Positions 1 to 11,060 of a DNA stretch of 64,000 nucleotides are shown piece by piece. The notes under the pieces were generated by a model that saw only the letters and a program-made list of their open reading frames with translations, had not been told where the DNA came from and did not search any database. Position numbers and translations under genes: made by a program. The stretch's first letter is position 1. Each line of letters starts with the position of its first letter. The stretch is from Acheta domesticus (taxonomy: Eukaryota; Arthropoda; Insecta; Orthoptera; Gryllidae): positions 215,611,420-215,675,419 of the forward strand of contig JAHLJT010009436.1 of assembly GCA_031308135.1 (NCBI GenBank), in the 5' to 3' direction.

Positions 1-302
1 CCGCAAAGCTGATACGTCCAGTGCTGGAAAGTCACGTCGTTAGACGTCTGAGAGTGAATAGCTTTGTAACGCATCGAAAGGCACGTATGTCTCCGCGCTA
101 GGACGCTGAGCGACACGAGCAATGAGGTTCCGCGTCGCGTCGGATTACCGGGCACCCTGCACTTCGCCGTGGCCTCGCTCTCGTCTCTCCACGCGCTGAC
201 ATTTTGCGGAGACCCCGTGCGTGGAGGTGTCGGCAGAGAAACATGACAATAATGCGAGTGACGGGGTGGCTGGCGGTTGCGGTAGAAACGTTGGCTGTGG
301 TT
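1..302. other. Non-coding flank, no gene seen
   Basis: Mixed-composition, CpG-containing sequence left of the first SINE copy. The short open frames on both strands show no recognisable domain and overlap each other. If the semaphorin exon at 13.5 kb is read correctly, this stretch lies in its first intron or beyond. Confidence 0.4.
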
Positions 303-828
303 TGAATTGTGATTCCGCCCGCGTCAACGGTCAAGGTCATTGGTCCCATAAATGTAGTGCATGCTTTATTGCGGGAGGCGGCGGTCGTTCTTCCCCTCCT
401 GAATGGCAGGATACGGCGCCGACTTATCCTAAGGCTTGCGATGTTATCCCAAACAAGGCATCTGCCACCAGCGGGGCACCCCCCTCCAGTCGGGACGAGA
501 TACAACCTCCCGACTATTCTCCAAACACGTACGGTAATGTAGTACACGCGCGTGTGAGTGCGTAATTACAGGATAAGGAAGAGGAAGGAAATATCGCGCA
601 ATGTCCGTGGCACGTCTGTTAATTCAGGTACTTCCCTGGCATTCGCCTGGTGTTGATCCGAACACAGCAACCGGCCGCTAGAATTTTCCTCCAGACAACA
701 GCTGAACTAGACTTGGGATTTCTTGCTAGTGACGAAAATCCTGCCACCGTCTGGAGTAGAACACTAGGCCCTCCCGGTCAGAGGCACTGCAGTGACACCA
801 ATTGATGGCCTGAGCCACCTTAGCCGGT
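303..828 (-). repeat. tRNA-derived SINE, copy 1
   Basis: The segment aligns along its length with the repeats at 6758..7236 and 42154..42718. Shared blocks include a GGTCATTGGTCCC-like block near the 3' end, an AAGGAAGAGGAAGGAAA block at about 581, a TGTTGATC block at about 651, and CGAAAATCCTGCCACCG at about 734. Read on the minus strand it starts at about 828 with a tRNA-like head. The box A position is fairly well kept (TGGCTCAGG-like), but box B is decayed relative to copy 3, so this is the most diverged copy. The ends are estimated by alignment to copy 3. No convincing target duplication was found. It does not code for protein and would have depended on a LINE for movement. Confidence 0.75.
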
Positions 829-1395
829 TTGGTTGTGATGATAACGCGGACAGTGTAGGTACCTCTGGCTATGGCAGTAATTATGACGGCGGTGGAGTTC
901 CAGTTGGCATGGAGGCGTGGCTGTCGATGGCTGTGTGGTTGGCGGCTGTCGACGGCTTAGTGACTCATGAGGGTAGTGACTGCGGTAGAGTCGCTGCCAG
1001 TATATTGGCGTGGCTGGCAGTGACAGTGACAGTGACAGTGACAGTGAAGGTGACTGACGGTGGCGGCATCGTGGCAGGGCTGGTTATGGTAGTGAAGGCG
1101 GCAAACACGACTGGCAGTGGCAGTGACGATGGAGGCGGCATAGGGGCATCTTGGCGTGGCTGGTGGAGGTAGTGACGGCGTCAGAGTCGCTGCCAGCATA
1201 TTGACATGACTGGCGGTGGCAGGAAAGTTGGTGGAGACGACATAGAGCCATGCGGCTGATAGTGACATGTGACGACATGTGGCTGATAGTGACACTGATG
1301 GCGGCGGGGACATTGCCAGGCGTGACTAGGAACGGCAGAGTCTAGTCAGCGTGTTGGCGTGGTTGGCGGTGGCAGAGACGCTGGCATGAGAGCCG
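829..1395. repeat. Degenerate minisatellite with a (GACAGT)n core
   Basis: A block containing AGTCGCTGCCAG followed by TATTG and a TGGCGTGGCTGGC-like stretch occurs at about 985, about 1178 and, more decayed, about 1333. This gives an irregular long period of roughly 155 to 195 bp. Between the blocks are GGCGG/GTGAC-rich runs, and a short (GACAGT)n tract lies at 1018..1050. The Gly/Ser/Asp-rich open frames here simply translate the repeat. Confidence 0.6.
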
Positions 1396-1610
1396 TTGGC
1401 CCGGAGGGGGGGGGTGCGGCCGCGGCAGGAAGCGCCACGGATGGCGGCGTGAGGGGAGGCCGCCAGATCTTTTGAAATGAAACGGACTGCCTCGCGTCTC
1501 CCCGGGCGGCGGAAGTCGGCGACGGGGGTGCACTTGCCGTCCATTCCGCCCCGCCCCCGCCTTCCTTCCCTCGCGCTCCCACCTCAATCCCCGTCCCACG
1601 AATACGACGA
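1396..1610. other. GC-rich island
   Basis: A sharp rise in G+C and CpG over about 200 bp, including a run of nine G at about 1404, between the minisatellite and AT-rich sequence. No coding motif is visible. It could be a regulatory island or GC-rich repeat debris. Confidence 0.45.
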
Positions 1611-4600
1611 CGCATTTGAGTTTTAGTTAACATTGTCCGTACATGTTCATGTTTAAACACGTACCACACTAATGTTATTTATCTTACATGAAGATTAAAG
1701 CCCCCTTTATGTGCAAGTTAGTTGAAAGTTTACTAGTTCGGAAGCGCACGTATATTACTGCTTACGAATACATACTCTTCTTTTAGCCACGTGTAATGTA
1801 CATTTTATATCAGATTGCCTATTTCACATTTTAATGTATTTTCAAACTGTATGCCTATATGATCAATGGTATTATATTGACGATGTCAGTTACCATTTAT
1901 TACATCGGTTTTAATATTCAACCATAGAATCTTCTCCGAACACGAAAGTAAATGGCTGGTAATACACACACAAGTGAAGATGGTGAACGAATAAGATATA
2001 TTACTTACATTTATGCACACTGCAAATTGCGCTGTCATACTTGCGTTAAATTGATTCTAGTATCTAAATACGCATAAATAAACCAAATTTCTTCCTGATA
2101 ACTCATACGAAATACGATGATCAAGAAAAATTGAACATTTCTTAAAAATTCTTTAAAATTAAAAAAAATAACTTGGCAATCAGTATCGTTAAAGCAACTG
2201 TAATAAATATATATTTTGGGCTTAGTGCAGTAGCACAATATTTTGTTATAGATAACGGATCATGTAAAAGTATGCATTTAGAAAAAAACTGTATCGAATA
2301 GGAGTTGCTTTCAAATCGTTAGTTCGAAAGTTATCGCGAGTTATTTTGAAGGAACGTTTTACTCAGCGACAGTTTTCAACGTTTATACAATTGTTGCAGC
2401 TGAAGAGACAAACTAAAAAAATTCAAGTTCTTTAACTTTTCAAAAATAAGCTGACAGTTTCATTAACTCTATAGTTCAGTATACAATAAAATTCATGTAA
2501 AGTTGATTCCAGTTTTAAAATCCCTCTTCCCATCTAGTGATAAAATATTAAAATACCAATTGGAGCGAATTATATTTAATTTTAAAAACACTGTGCGAGT
2601 TAATTTTGTTAATATTCACGCTGCCAGAAATTCGCTGGTAAAAACTAATTTGATTTTTATTCTCCTTTTTCATTTTCTGGTTTTAGTGAAATAGACTGAA
2701 CAAGTTAAATACATTTCCTCATTTTAAAAATATCGAACATACGTCCATCCTATTTTGGATATTAAGGTATCGCAAGTTTATTCCAATTACTAAAGAAAAT
2801 GCATGTGTGATAATTGTCTTCTAAAACATTAACAAGAAGCTGGGCCATCCGAAAAAAAATGTTTTCCAATTATGTGGGGTTCGGATCTACCGCAACTACT
2901 AACGCAGACTTCCGAAGCTTTCACGTTTTCGCCCCGACCCCGCATCGCTATCGCAAGCGATATAACCGCACGAATAGTTGCATTATCGTAGCTTACTTAC
3001 TTGAAGTGACGCCCACGACAACACCGCTATCTACGTCGATGTAGAACGCGCTCATATACCATCCCATCTGCAAACGCGTATCTTTTTTCTTTCTCTCTAC
3101 GGAGTTGAGAGAGAGTTATGTAATGCTGCGGGGAAAAACGGCGAATTTTCGGCAGAACAATTATTTATTACGGGGCCCTTGTTCGGCAAAAGTCGATAAA
3201 TCCAGTGGCTAAGTTTAGGGAAAAATCCTCTAATAAGGGTGTAGCCAAAATCCATATTCCCTTGAGTCCTTGATACCAAAAAATCTACAGCAAAACGGCT
3301 GTCAAAACGGCCGGCCGGCCGTGAACAACGCTAGCGGCTAAACCCGATTTTCTCTGAATTGAGACACATATTTTAATTTTGGGGGCTTTTTGGGGATTTT
3401 TCGTGATGGCCCTGGGACATTTTCAAAATGTTCACAAAGACTGCCCCGTCGTTTTTTACTAAATTTGTTTGTTGAATAGTGAGAAAGATGTTTAAGTGCA
3501 GGTCTCATGTTCGTTAAAAACTCCGATTTTTCCAAAATTGAAGTTCAAAAATTTTTCGGAGTCTTCCTACAACTAAAATATTAAAGATAGATATTTTCCC
3601 TTATTGATAACTGTTCCTTAAAGATAGCTTTAGAAATAGTCATGTATAATTTTTCGAAACTTTACTTTTCGTGCAAATTTGCGAGAAATTATGGGCGAGA
3701 AAGTACGTGCTGTTTTAGCATCGCTAGTTACGTGTATGATGAATTCTCTTACGCATCTTACAGAGAGTCAGGCGTCTAATACTGGCTTTACACTGGCAAG
3801 TGATTGCTACAAGTAGCTACAGCAACTTCTTGTTGTGTTGTTAACACCGACAAGCGTCTGTTGGAGCAAACATTTGCTTCAGTCTGTATTGCCAGGGACA
3901 AAGTTAATACTGGAGAGCATTACACACTGTGGGTGCTAAAGTCGCAACTTACAATGACGTCACACGCTCTCTGGTTTATGTAAAATGATTCAAGTGCTGA
4001 GTTTGTGTATGTACCACCCCTGTATGTAGCGTAGCATCGAGATGTTGGTAAAAGTAGCGCAGTGTTCTTAATAATTTCGTCCTTAGTGCGGTTCTACGAA
4101 AGGTTTCGCGGAATTTTATCTTCTTAATATGCACTATTATTATTAATAGTATTATTAATTTTCATACCGTCTCAGGGAATTGGATTTTTAAATTTTCTTT
4201 CCACCTCTTCCTAATAAACAGCATTAACTCTTATTTCTCAGAACTCTGAATTTCGCATTATGCAATTTCTACAACCATTTCCAGTCACTTTCCAGGAAAC
4301 TGATTCATTGTCATTTTGATAAACTGCAGTGTGCCTGCAATGGATCTCTCATTAAGTAAAAATATTTCATCATTAACCACGAAACAAAATACTGTAGACT
4401 GCACGTGCAAATTTTCCACGGACTCAGAATGTTTGCATATTTTTACACAGGAATTAAAATACAATAAAATGAGAGAAACAAACACGCCTATGCTCTGTAC
4501 AACGCCCTACTCAAAGGACAAAACTGAACAAAATTGTCAGCACGTGCCAAGAATTCTATGTTGAGCACGCGTTAGAGCAACTTCCGGAAACAGGTGTTCA

Positions 4601-4849
4601 CACTACTTGCGGATTGCAGAGCAACTGAAGTTGCTCTGCCGCAGCGAAGCAAGGAAACTGGCAATGGCTTTTACTCTAGCAATTTGCGCAAACGAGTGGC
4701 AGAGCAATTTCTTTCCAGTGTACAACGTCCTGTTAAAACGCTGAACAAAACCAGCGTAAGCAAATGGTGGCAAGTACGAGCCCAGAACACAATTTCGATC
4801 TTCACCAAGACACTTATGATTTCCCGTTTCTACTGGCGGCTATTTAACC
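1611..4849. other. AT-rich non-coding stretch
   Basis: AT-rich intron-like or intergenic DNA. All open frames are short (under about 150 codons), lack domains and have no convincing exon borders. A palindromic GGCCGGCCGGCC lies at about 3310. Nothing else can be supported. Confidence 0.5.
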
Positions 4850-4851
4850 TA

Positions 4852-5078
4852 CACTGCGACTTTTCTAACTTTGCCCCTGAAAGCCGTCTTGACGATGGAA
4901 CGTGTCAGTATTTCGCGAACACGTCAGTTCTCAGTGGTGCCGCCAGATATCGCATGATCGCGACCGTATCAAGCAGTGCTTGCGATCATGCGCCAGGACT
5001 GAGAAAGAGGCGAAATGCCGTGTGGTAATCCATCGTGGCCGTAGAGGCTTGAGGGGCAGAGTTAGAAAAATCGCACTG
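4852..5078. mobile_element. TA-flanked MITE, family A copy 1 (227 bp)
   Basis: The left end (CACTGCGACTTTTCTAAC, then TTTGCCCCTGAAAGCC) and the right end (GGCTTGAGGGGCAGAGTTAG, then AAAAATCGCACTG) are near-perfect inverted repeats of about 33 bp. TA dinucleotides flank them at 4850..4851 and 5079..5080. The interior also folds: CGCATGATCGC pairs with GCGATCATGCG, and TTCTCAGT with ACTGAGAA. TA duplication, CAGTG-type ends and lack of coding capacity indicate a non-autonomous Tc1/mariner-superfamily element. The same ends occur at 30527..30702. Confidence 0.85.
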
Positions 5079-5160
5079 TAAGACACATTCCCGTTCATAA
5101 CGCATGCGCGCGCGGAAACTACAAAACAACAAAAGAGCAAAGGACGCCGGGATTCAAGCG

Positions 5161-5460
5161 CCCTCCCGCTGTTTCGTCAACACGCGTCGCACACAGGCAG
5201 GGCTCCCGGCGGCGGAGGGCCACGACACCGCGTCGCGGGGCCGCGTTTAGCGGGATTTCGTTTCAAAGGGAACGCGCTCCCGGCTGCGGCCGCGGTCGCG
5301 GCTGGAGCCGGCCCGGCGACTACAACTACGCGGCGGAGCGCGGACGGCCAACTCTCTTCGCGGAAGCGGGCCCGCGGGCGCCGGAATATGAAAATGGCAC
5401 CCACCACGCCGCGCCGGAAATTCATGTGTAATGCAGCCGCCTCTCCCGGAGTGAAACCCC
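5161..5460. other. GC/CpG-rich island
   Basis: About 300 bp rich in CpG and CGGCG motifs directly to the right of the MITE. The 82-codon minus-strand frame is Ala/Arg/Pro-rich low-complexity sequence with no domain, so I do not call a gene. Confidence 0.45.
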
Positions 5461-6757
5461 AGCGAGCGCCTAGCGAAGCGCTAGAGAAGCTCGCTTTGCG
5501 ACGCCCACCTCAACGGGTGAATAATTTCCCTAGGTGCGGGCAGTCACCCGGGCCTTTATGAGGTTTTACGTGGCCCTATGTACGTAATTCAAATTCTACG
5601 AATACTATCTGCAGAGCTCTTTATTCATTTTCAAACCTTGTAATAATTTGTAATTGATGGAAGTTAAAATAAAATATCAGGTTGCAGTAAATACTTACAA
5701 AGCCAGGCCGTCTGTAAATTATTTAAATAATACATTTTTTAAAGAAAATCCAATAAAATTTACAAGAATCATGAGTTTGCAATGCTCTGACAATTTTCAG
5801 ATCACAAGAAGCTTAGAAACCATCATAAAAGGTTTACCATCGGATTACAAGGAAAAATGACTTCCGTAAATATACATTAATGAATGATTCGATTCGTATA
5901 TATCTCCCAAACTGGCCCATGAATCTGGTTCAAAATACCACAAGAATTAATTCATGTCACACTATCAGATACTACGAATTAATAACCTCGTCCATTACCT
6001 AAACCTATTATTAACTAAAGGCTTAGCCCCCCCTTCCATTTTCATAGTGATATTCCATTATCCTCCGAAAACCTATTGTTATTCCCAATACAGCAAATTC
6101 TGTATTACTTCTTCCATCGACCCGAAATCCTTTGCCCGCTTCCAATAATCCCATAGAGAGGAGGACAAACGTGGTCCGAATTCGATTTCAACTATTTGCA
6201 TCACGGTGAATACGTCGCACGTGAACTAATAGAACGTTTTCCATCCGCCGAATAATACTTCTGGTTCAGCGACTTGCACTGCAATAAGGCGCTCATGACA
6301 TGGACGGGTCAGCGCCGCCCGAAACCGCTAAAAGCGGCAAAAGGGGTTCACTCCGTCCCACCGACCGCGAGCGAACAGCCACCGCGAACACACACATACA
6401 CGCGCACATGTGACAGCGAAATACACGAATAACTCGTCGCGGAACAAACACGGGCTAAATTGGACACGAATGATCGTGAGGGGGTTGGTAGGCCGGGACG
6501 GGGGGGGGCGCAGTGGGCAGCGGTAGGGGATGGGGAGTGGGCTGCGGATGGAGAGCGCGGCTGATGGCGGTTGGTATCCTGCGAGCGGTGGCATGATGTT
6601 GCATGTGACGCGGGAAGGCGAGCAAGAGACGAGAAGAGCACGATGGGCAGGCGGGTGAAGGTAGTCAGGCGGGCGGGGGATAGTAGGTGGGCGGGCGATG
6701 AAGGGCAATGGGAAGCAACTACGAGTGTCAGCGGGTGACGGCGGACGGCGGCTGGAT
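5461..6757. other. Non-coding; AT-rich, then G-rich low complexity
   Basis: 5600..6300 is AT-rich with no gene. From about 6480 to 6757 the plus strand becomes G-rich, with GGGCGGG, GGCGGATGG and GATGGCGG-type imperfect repeats. The Pro/Ser-rich minus-strand frames come from this composition. Confidence 0.4.
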
Positions 6758-7236
6758 TGATTGATCGATTGTTAGTGATTTCGGGCGCGACAATGGCTAA
6801 GGTCATTAGTCCCGTAAGTGTAGTACATGTTTTTCTGGGCTAGTGTTTTTCTCGGAAGGTGGCGGGAATATTCCCCTGCTGGATGGATAGATACGGCCCC
6901 GACCTACTGTCTGCTAGCAGTATTTTCCCCCACAAGGTATCTTCCATCAGCGAGGCATGTGTGGTAGTGTAGTCCATATAATTAAGGGGTGAAGTTAGGA
7001 CAAGGAAGAGGAAGGAAAGATCGCGCGCGGTCCGTGACCCGTCAGGATACTGTTCCGGAATTAGCCTGATGTTGATCGGAGAAACCACAGAAAACTACCG
7101 ATCAGGCAGCCGGCCGCTAGAATTCTCCTCCAGACAGCGGTAGAATTAGACCTGTTCTCCGGCTAGTGCCGAAAATCCTGCCACCGTTGAGTCTCGAACC
7201 TACGACCTCTTGATCAGAGGCACAGCAGTGATATTC
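6758..7236 (-). repeat. tRNA-derived SINE, copy 2
   Basis: This aligns with the copies at 303..828 and 42154..42718 and is closer to the latter. Shared blocks include CAAGGAAGAGGAAGGAAAGA, ATCGCGCGCGGTCC, TGTTGATCGGAGAAA and GCCGAAAATCCTGCC. Reading on the minus strand, box B (GGTTCGAGACT) is at 7190..7200, but similarity stops just before box A, so the tRNA-like head looks truncated or replaced. The 3' end runs into a short GATTGATTGATCGATTG stretch, suggesting a (CAAT)n-type tail. Confidence 0.8.
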
Positions 7237-7740
7237 GCTGATGCCCAGACGGTGGCTGGAGATGGCGACGGCTGGTGGAGGAAGACCGGCGACACGTGCG
7301 TGCCGGCATTCTTTGGAAGTAAGGCATACCGGCATTGTGAGACAGAGCGAAAGGGACCCCACGACATCGGTCGACGGCTGGCACGTTACAGCGAAGGCGG
7401 CGTTTGTGACGTTGGCGGTAGTAGCAGCGGTGGCAAGCGCGCCCGCAGAAGCGGCAGCAGCCGCGGCGGCGGCCGTGGAACAAATTAAGCGCCTATAAAA
7501 TTACTTGGCGATGGAGCGGAAATAAACAAGGGGACAGGCGCGCGGGGGCGACCGCCGCCGCCACCGCAGTCGCCCAAGCCAACTGGTCCATAGCCGCAGA
7601 CAACGCGCCCGCCCGCGCGAACGAGCGCTTTCGCTAACGCCCGGATCAGCACGACGGACAGAAACACACGACGTCCTCTGGCAGAGGTACCTCTCGGCCT
7701 ATGCGTTTGGCTCAAACTGCACAACAAACCGGATTTGGTC
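7237..7740. other. GC/CpG-rich island
   Basis: A CpG-dense block with GGCGGCGGC and GCAGCAGC runs, reaching CCGCCGCCACCGC at about 7554. Overlapping frames on both strands are Ala/Arg/Gly-rich and show no domain. It could be a regulatory CpG island. There is no recognisable exon. Confidence 0.45.
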
Positions 7741-9655
7741 ATTTCGGGTTCCTACGTTAAGGGCATGGTATTCGGAATTGGCATTAACAAATAAGACGTT
7801 TCAAGTAAATACTCCTCATTGTGCAGTGCATGTGTACTTACTATAAATCATATGCCTGAGTTTATTTATAATATGTCAACAAAACTAATCTAATCTAAAA
7901 CAAGGACACAGATATGCAGAATTATTGAGATCTTAGCTTTTCTTGTGTGCAACATTAAAACTTATAAACGACAAAAATGTTTATTTTTACAAAAATCTTC
8001 TCTATCAAATCAGATAGAATAAGTAAGTAAATCCCTTTTCTTGGATTATTTACTTTGTTCTGTCAATTTGGCATATGGATTGCAACGACTGCCTATGAAG
8101 CTATATCCTGGGGCACGACACGAATTTTGAAGAAAAAAAAACAACCCACTGATTTAATTCAAAGCATTTACAAACGTGCTGGTGAAATAAATAACTACTT
8201 CATCTGCTGTGTATTCGATGATAAAATGTCTTACACAAATAACATTATTGAAATAACATGAAGGTGCGATAATATGCATTCGAATGTAAATTTTAATAAA
8301 TATTTTGTAATGAAATGTATTCAAATAATAATATTCTGCAGTGCACATTTAATGTAAACTGCATAAAAATACGTATATCGGTAAATAAATTGTAATATAG
8401 GGTTTTGAATTTCAGAGCGTTTTTTAAGTCAGCATATGCTTTTCTTCGAAACGCAACGCTTCGGTCCAAACATGTCGCCTCAGTTTATTGTGTTAGTTGC
8501 TTTGCCGGCCGGGTTTTCAAAGTTTATTACGGCGCTTATTCGTTTCGAAAGACGCTAAAAAACACCGTACTCCGTTTCTGGAATATATCTCTTAGCGACG
8601 CGATAATCATTTAGTGGGGGTCGTCTCGAAGTTTGCGTGAAAATTGTCACACTAAATCTGTCGTTGTAATAACTTCACCTTCGTTAAATGTCCCCAACTC
8701 TTTCAAGACTTTCTTCATGTCTGTACTCAAAATGAAAACTCCACATCTCAAACCAATTCTTAAATATAAATATCAGTAAAACATATAATGTCTTTTTTTC
8801 GCGTCTGCGTAGAAGAGGAAGTACTGATTTCAGTGTTACGCATGAGACTACTTCTGCGCAGTGCTGGTAGTGATGGGCTGTTATGTTCACCAACTAATAA
8901 CATTTATTACGCATTATTATTGTAATCTTAGAGAAAAAGAGTGGCTGGAAGATGAATTTTCTGTCAACATAAATTAATATACATCGCCGATTAAAAAAGG
9001 CCGCGTGAAATTCTATCTTGGCAATCTTGTGCAACCCTCGGTCTGAGAATTCCTTCATACTACAAAAGTAATTTGATCATACTTCATAATAGTTACCATG
9101 AAGCGGGAAATTTGCGTCATCTTTATTGAATTTCAAGTATAATTCTATGATTACTTAAATGTACGATAGTTACTCTTATTTATATTTACTATCATTCATT
9201 ACATGTACATTTATAAAATGTTCCATTACTAGTTGAAAACTGTTGATTGGATTATTAAACTATTATTAGCTTTTACACATGTTTTACATTCAAATTTTAT
9301 TCGAAATGAAGCATAAATAGTACAAAATACGTTAACAGAACGTTAAAATGTTATGATACTAATTCAAACCTCGATTCGCACAAAAATATTCCAGATCACA
9401 GTTTCAGTATTGACTCACATCCCAAAAAGAAATCTGAAACCGAAGAAAACCACTTACAAGATAATTATGTACTACAATAAGCGTTTGGCATAGTCACCAA
9501 ACCAAAGCGACCACCTGTATTCAGTTCAAAAGACAAATAGAAACGTTGGAAATAACCAGGAGCCAGCAAACTTTTCCCTTCCATACGTAATGTTTATTCT
9601 TTATTAAAAACGTCCAAAATAGAAATGTTCTAAATAACTGGCTCCCAATCTGGCG
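7741..9655. other. AT-rich non-coding stretch
   Basis: AT-rich sequence with short domain-free open frames. A small CpG-containing patch at about 8400..8600 has TCGAAACG/CGTTTCGA complementarity. I see no gene, RNA or clear mobile element. Confidence 0.45.
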
Positions 9656-10100
9656 CTTGCGCCGTCTGACTTCAGAGTCGCCCGCTTTTTAGTCCACATT
9701 CGGAATGCAACACCGGCGCGCGCCGTTGCGGCAGGCATTCGTTTGAGTGGGTCGACCGGGGCCGGCCGGCTTCGCCGCGCTATGCAACGCGGTGCGGCGC
9801 GGCCCCACCACCGGTCGGCAACCTGGGCGAAGCCGGGCCCGCAGCGGCAGCGGCGGCGGTGGCAGCAACTGTTCGGTCAAGGCCGCTCGCCGCGCGCGCT
9901 CTTGCTTCTCTGTCCGTCCGCCCGCCCGCTCGCCCGCCGAGATTGCTTGCGACGTCGTTCCACGGTAAATAAACCAGAGTATTTTTCTCGCCGCCACGGC
10001 CTCCCTTCACGCAGACTTCGGGAGGTTAATTAAGATTTCTTCTCGCCCGGAGCGACCCCGGTCGGCGAGAGGCGTCAGCGACCATCCCCTAGGGCGCAAA
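9656..10100. other. GC/CpG-rich island
   Basis: CpG-dense, with CGGCAGCGGCGGCGG at about 9844 and CCGCCCGCCCGCTCGCCCG at about 9918. Frames on both strands are Arg/Ala/Pro-rich and overlap. No splice-flanked exon with a recognisable domain could be found. Confidence 0.45.
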
Positions 10101-10690
10101 GGGCGCTTTATAAGAGTTCACCCACGACAGACATTTTTTTAAAAACTTGTTTTGCTGGCGATTCGGAAAGTGGTAGTGGTCTGTGATGGGACCGTGAAAC
10201 ACACACGCAAAGTGTAGAATGGCGTATAAATTCAGTAGTATTAATGAGCCCCTACGCTAATTTATTCTTAACATATTTCGCAATGCCAGGTCGAATCATT
10301 GTCAGTTGTTTCGGAATCTACAAAAGAAACCTTATTTTTATGTGGGTGTAAAACGCTAGACACAAATAGACGATGCTCACTATGGCCGATAATACAGCGC
10401 CTGACACCGTGGTCAAGGTTTCTATTAACTACGTCTCCGAAGCTATTTTCTAAACAAACCAAAGATACTCCCAAAAAATAATTTCGAACAAAATATAAAA
10501 CCATTAGTTTCAGTTTTTTCTGCAGAAATACGATATTGATGTATCTATAGCGGGTGGAAATTACACAGTGTGTTCTGTTCTCCAGACATTTCGCACTGAA
10601 GCAGCTCAATTCCTCATCCAACAAATCTATTTTCTTACGGTACGTACAAAACATCTATTTGATTTCTAATTGTCGCAAAAATAGCCTAGC
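10101..10690. other. Non-coding stretch
   Basis: Average to AT-rich sequence. The 128-codon minus-strand frame at 10268..10654 has no motif I recognise and no coding-like neighbours. I treat it as spurious. Confidence 0.35.
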
Positions 10691-10699
10691 TGATTTGGA

Positions 10700-11060
10700 A
10701 CGGTGCGCCGCACAGCGTGGGCGACGACGGCGGCGACGACGGCGGCGACGGCGTCCGCTATGAAGATGTGACGGGCAAGCCGCCACAGCGTCCCAGGCCG
10801 GGCTTCGCGGCACGAGCAAGAGGTCGCTATTAACTTCGCCTCGGTAGCGACCGATCGGAACTAAGCAGCGTCTTTTCTGCGGGCGCCAAGGGCTTCGGTT
10901 TAATGGCGCTGTTAAAGATGTATCGTTCCCCTCTTTTATTATAGCTTTGTACTTTCGTTTTAGAGACTGCGAAACGCGGCAGGCTCCGCGGTGCTGTAAT
11001 TTCTGCGCACTACCGCTAAGGTTGGGCGGGATTCGGCAAATGGTTTTATGGTTCCCGGAT
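10700..11060. other. GC-rich island with (GAC GGC)n repeat
   Basis: A short trinucleotide-type array of GACGGCGGC units at about 10721..10755 produces a poly-Arg stretch in translation. It lies within a moderately GC-rich 350-bp block. No gene is supported. Confidence 0.45.

Noticed and set aside
10268..10654. 128-codon minus-strand frame
   Set aside because: No domain, no supporting splice or promoter context, and a competing frame on the other strand.
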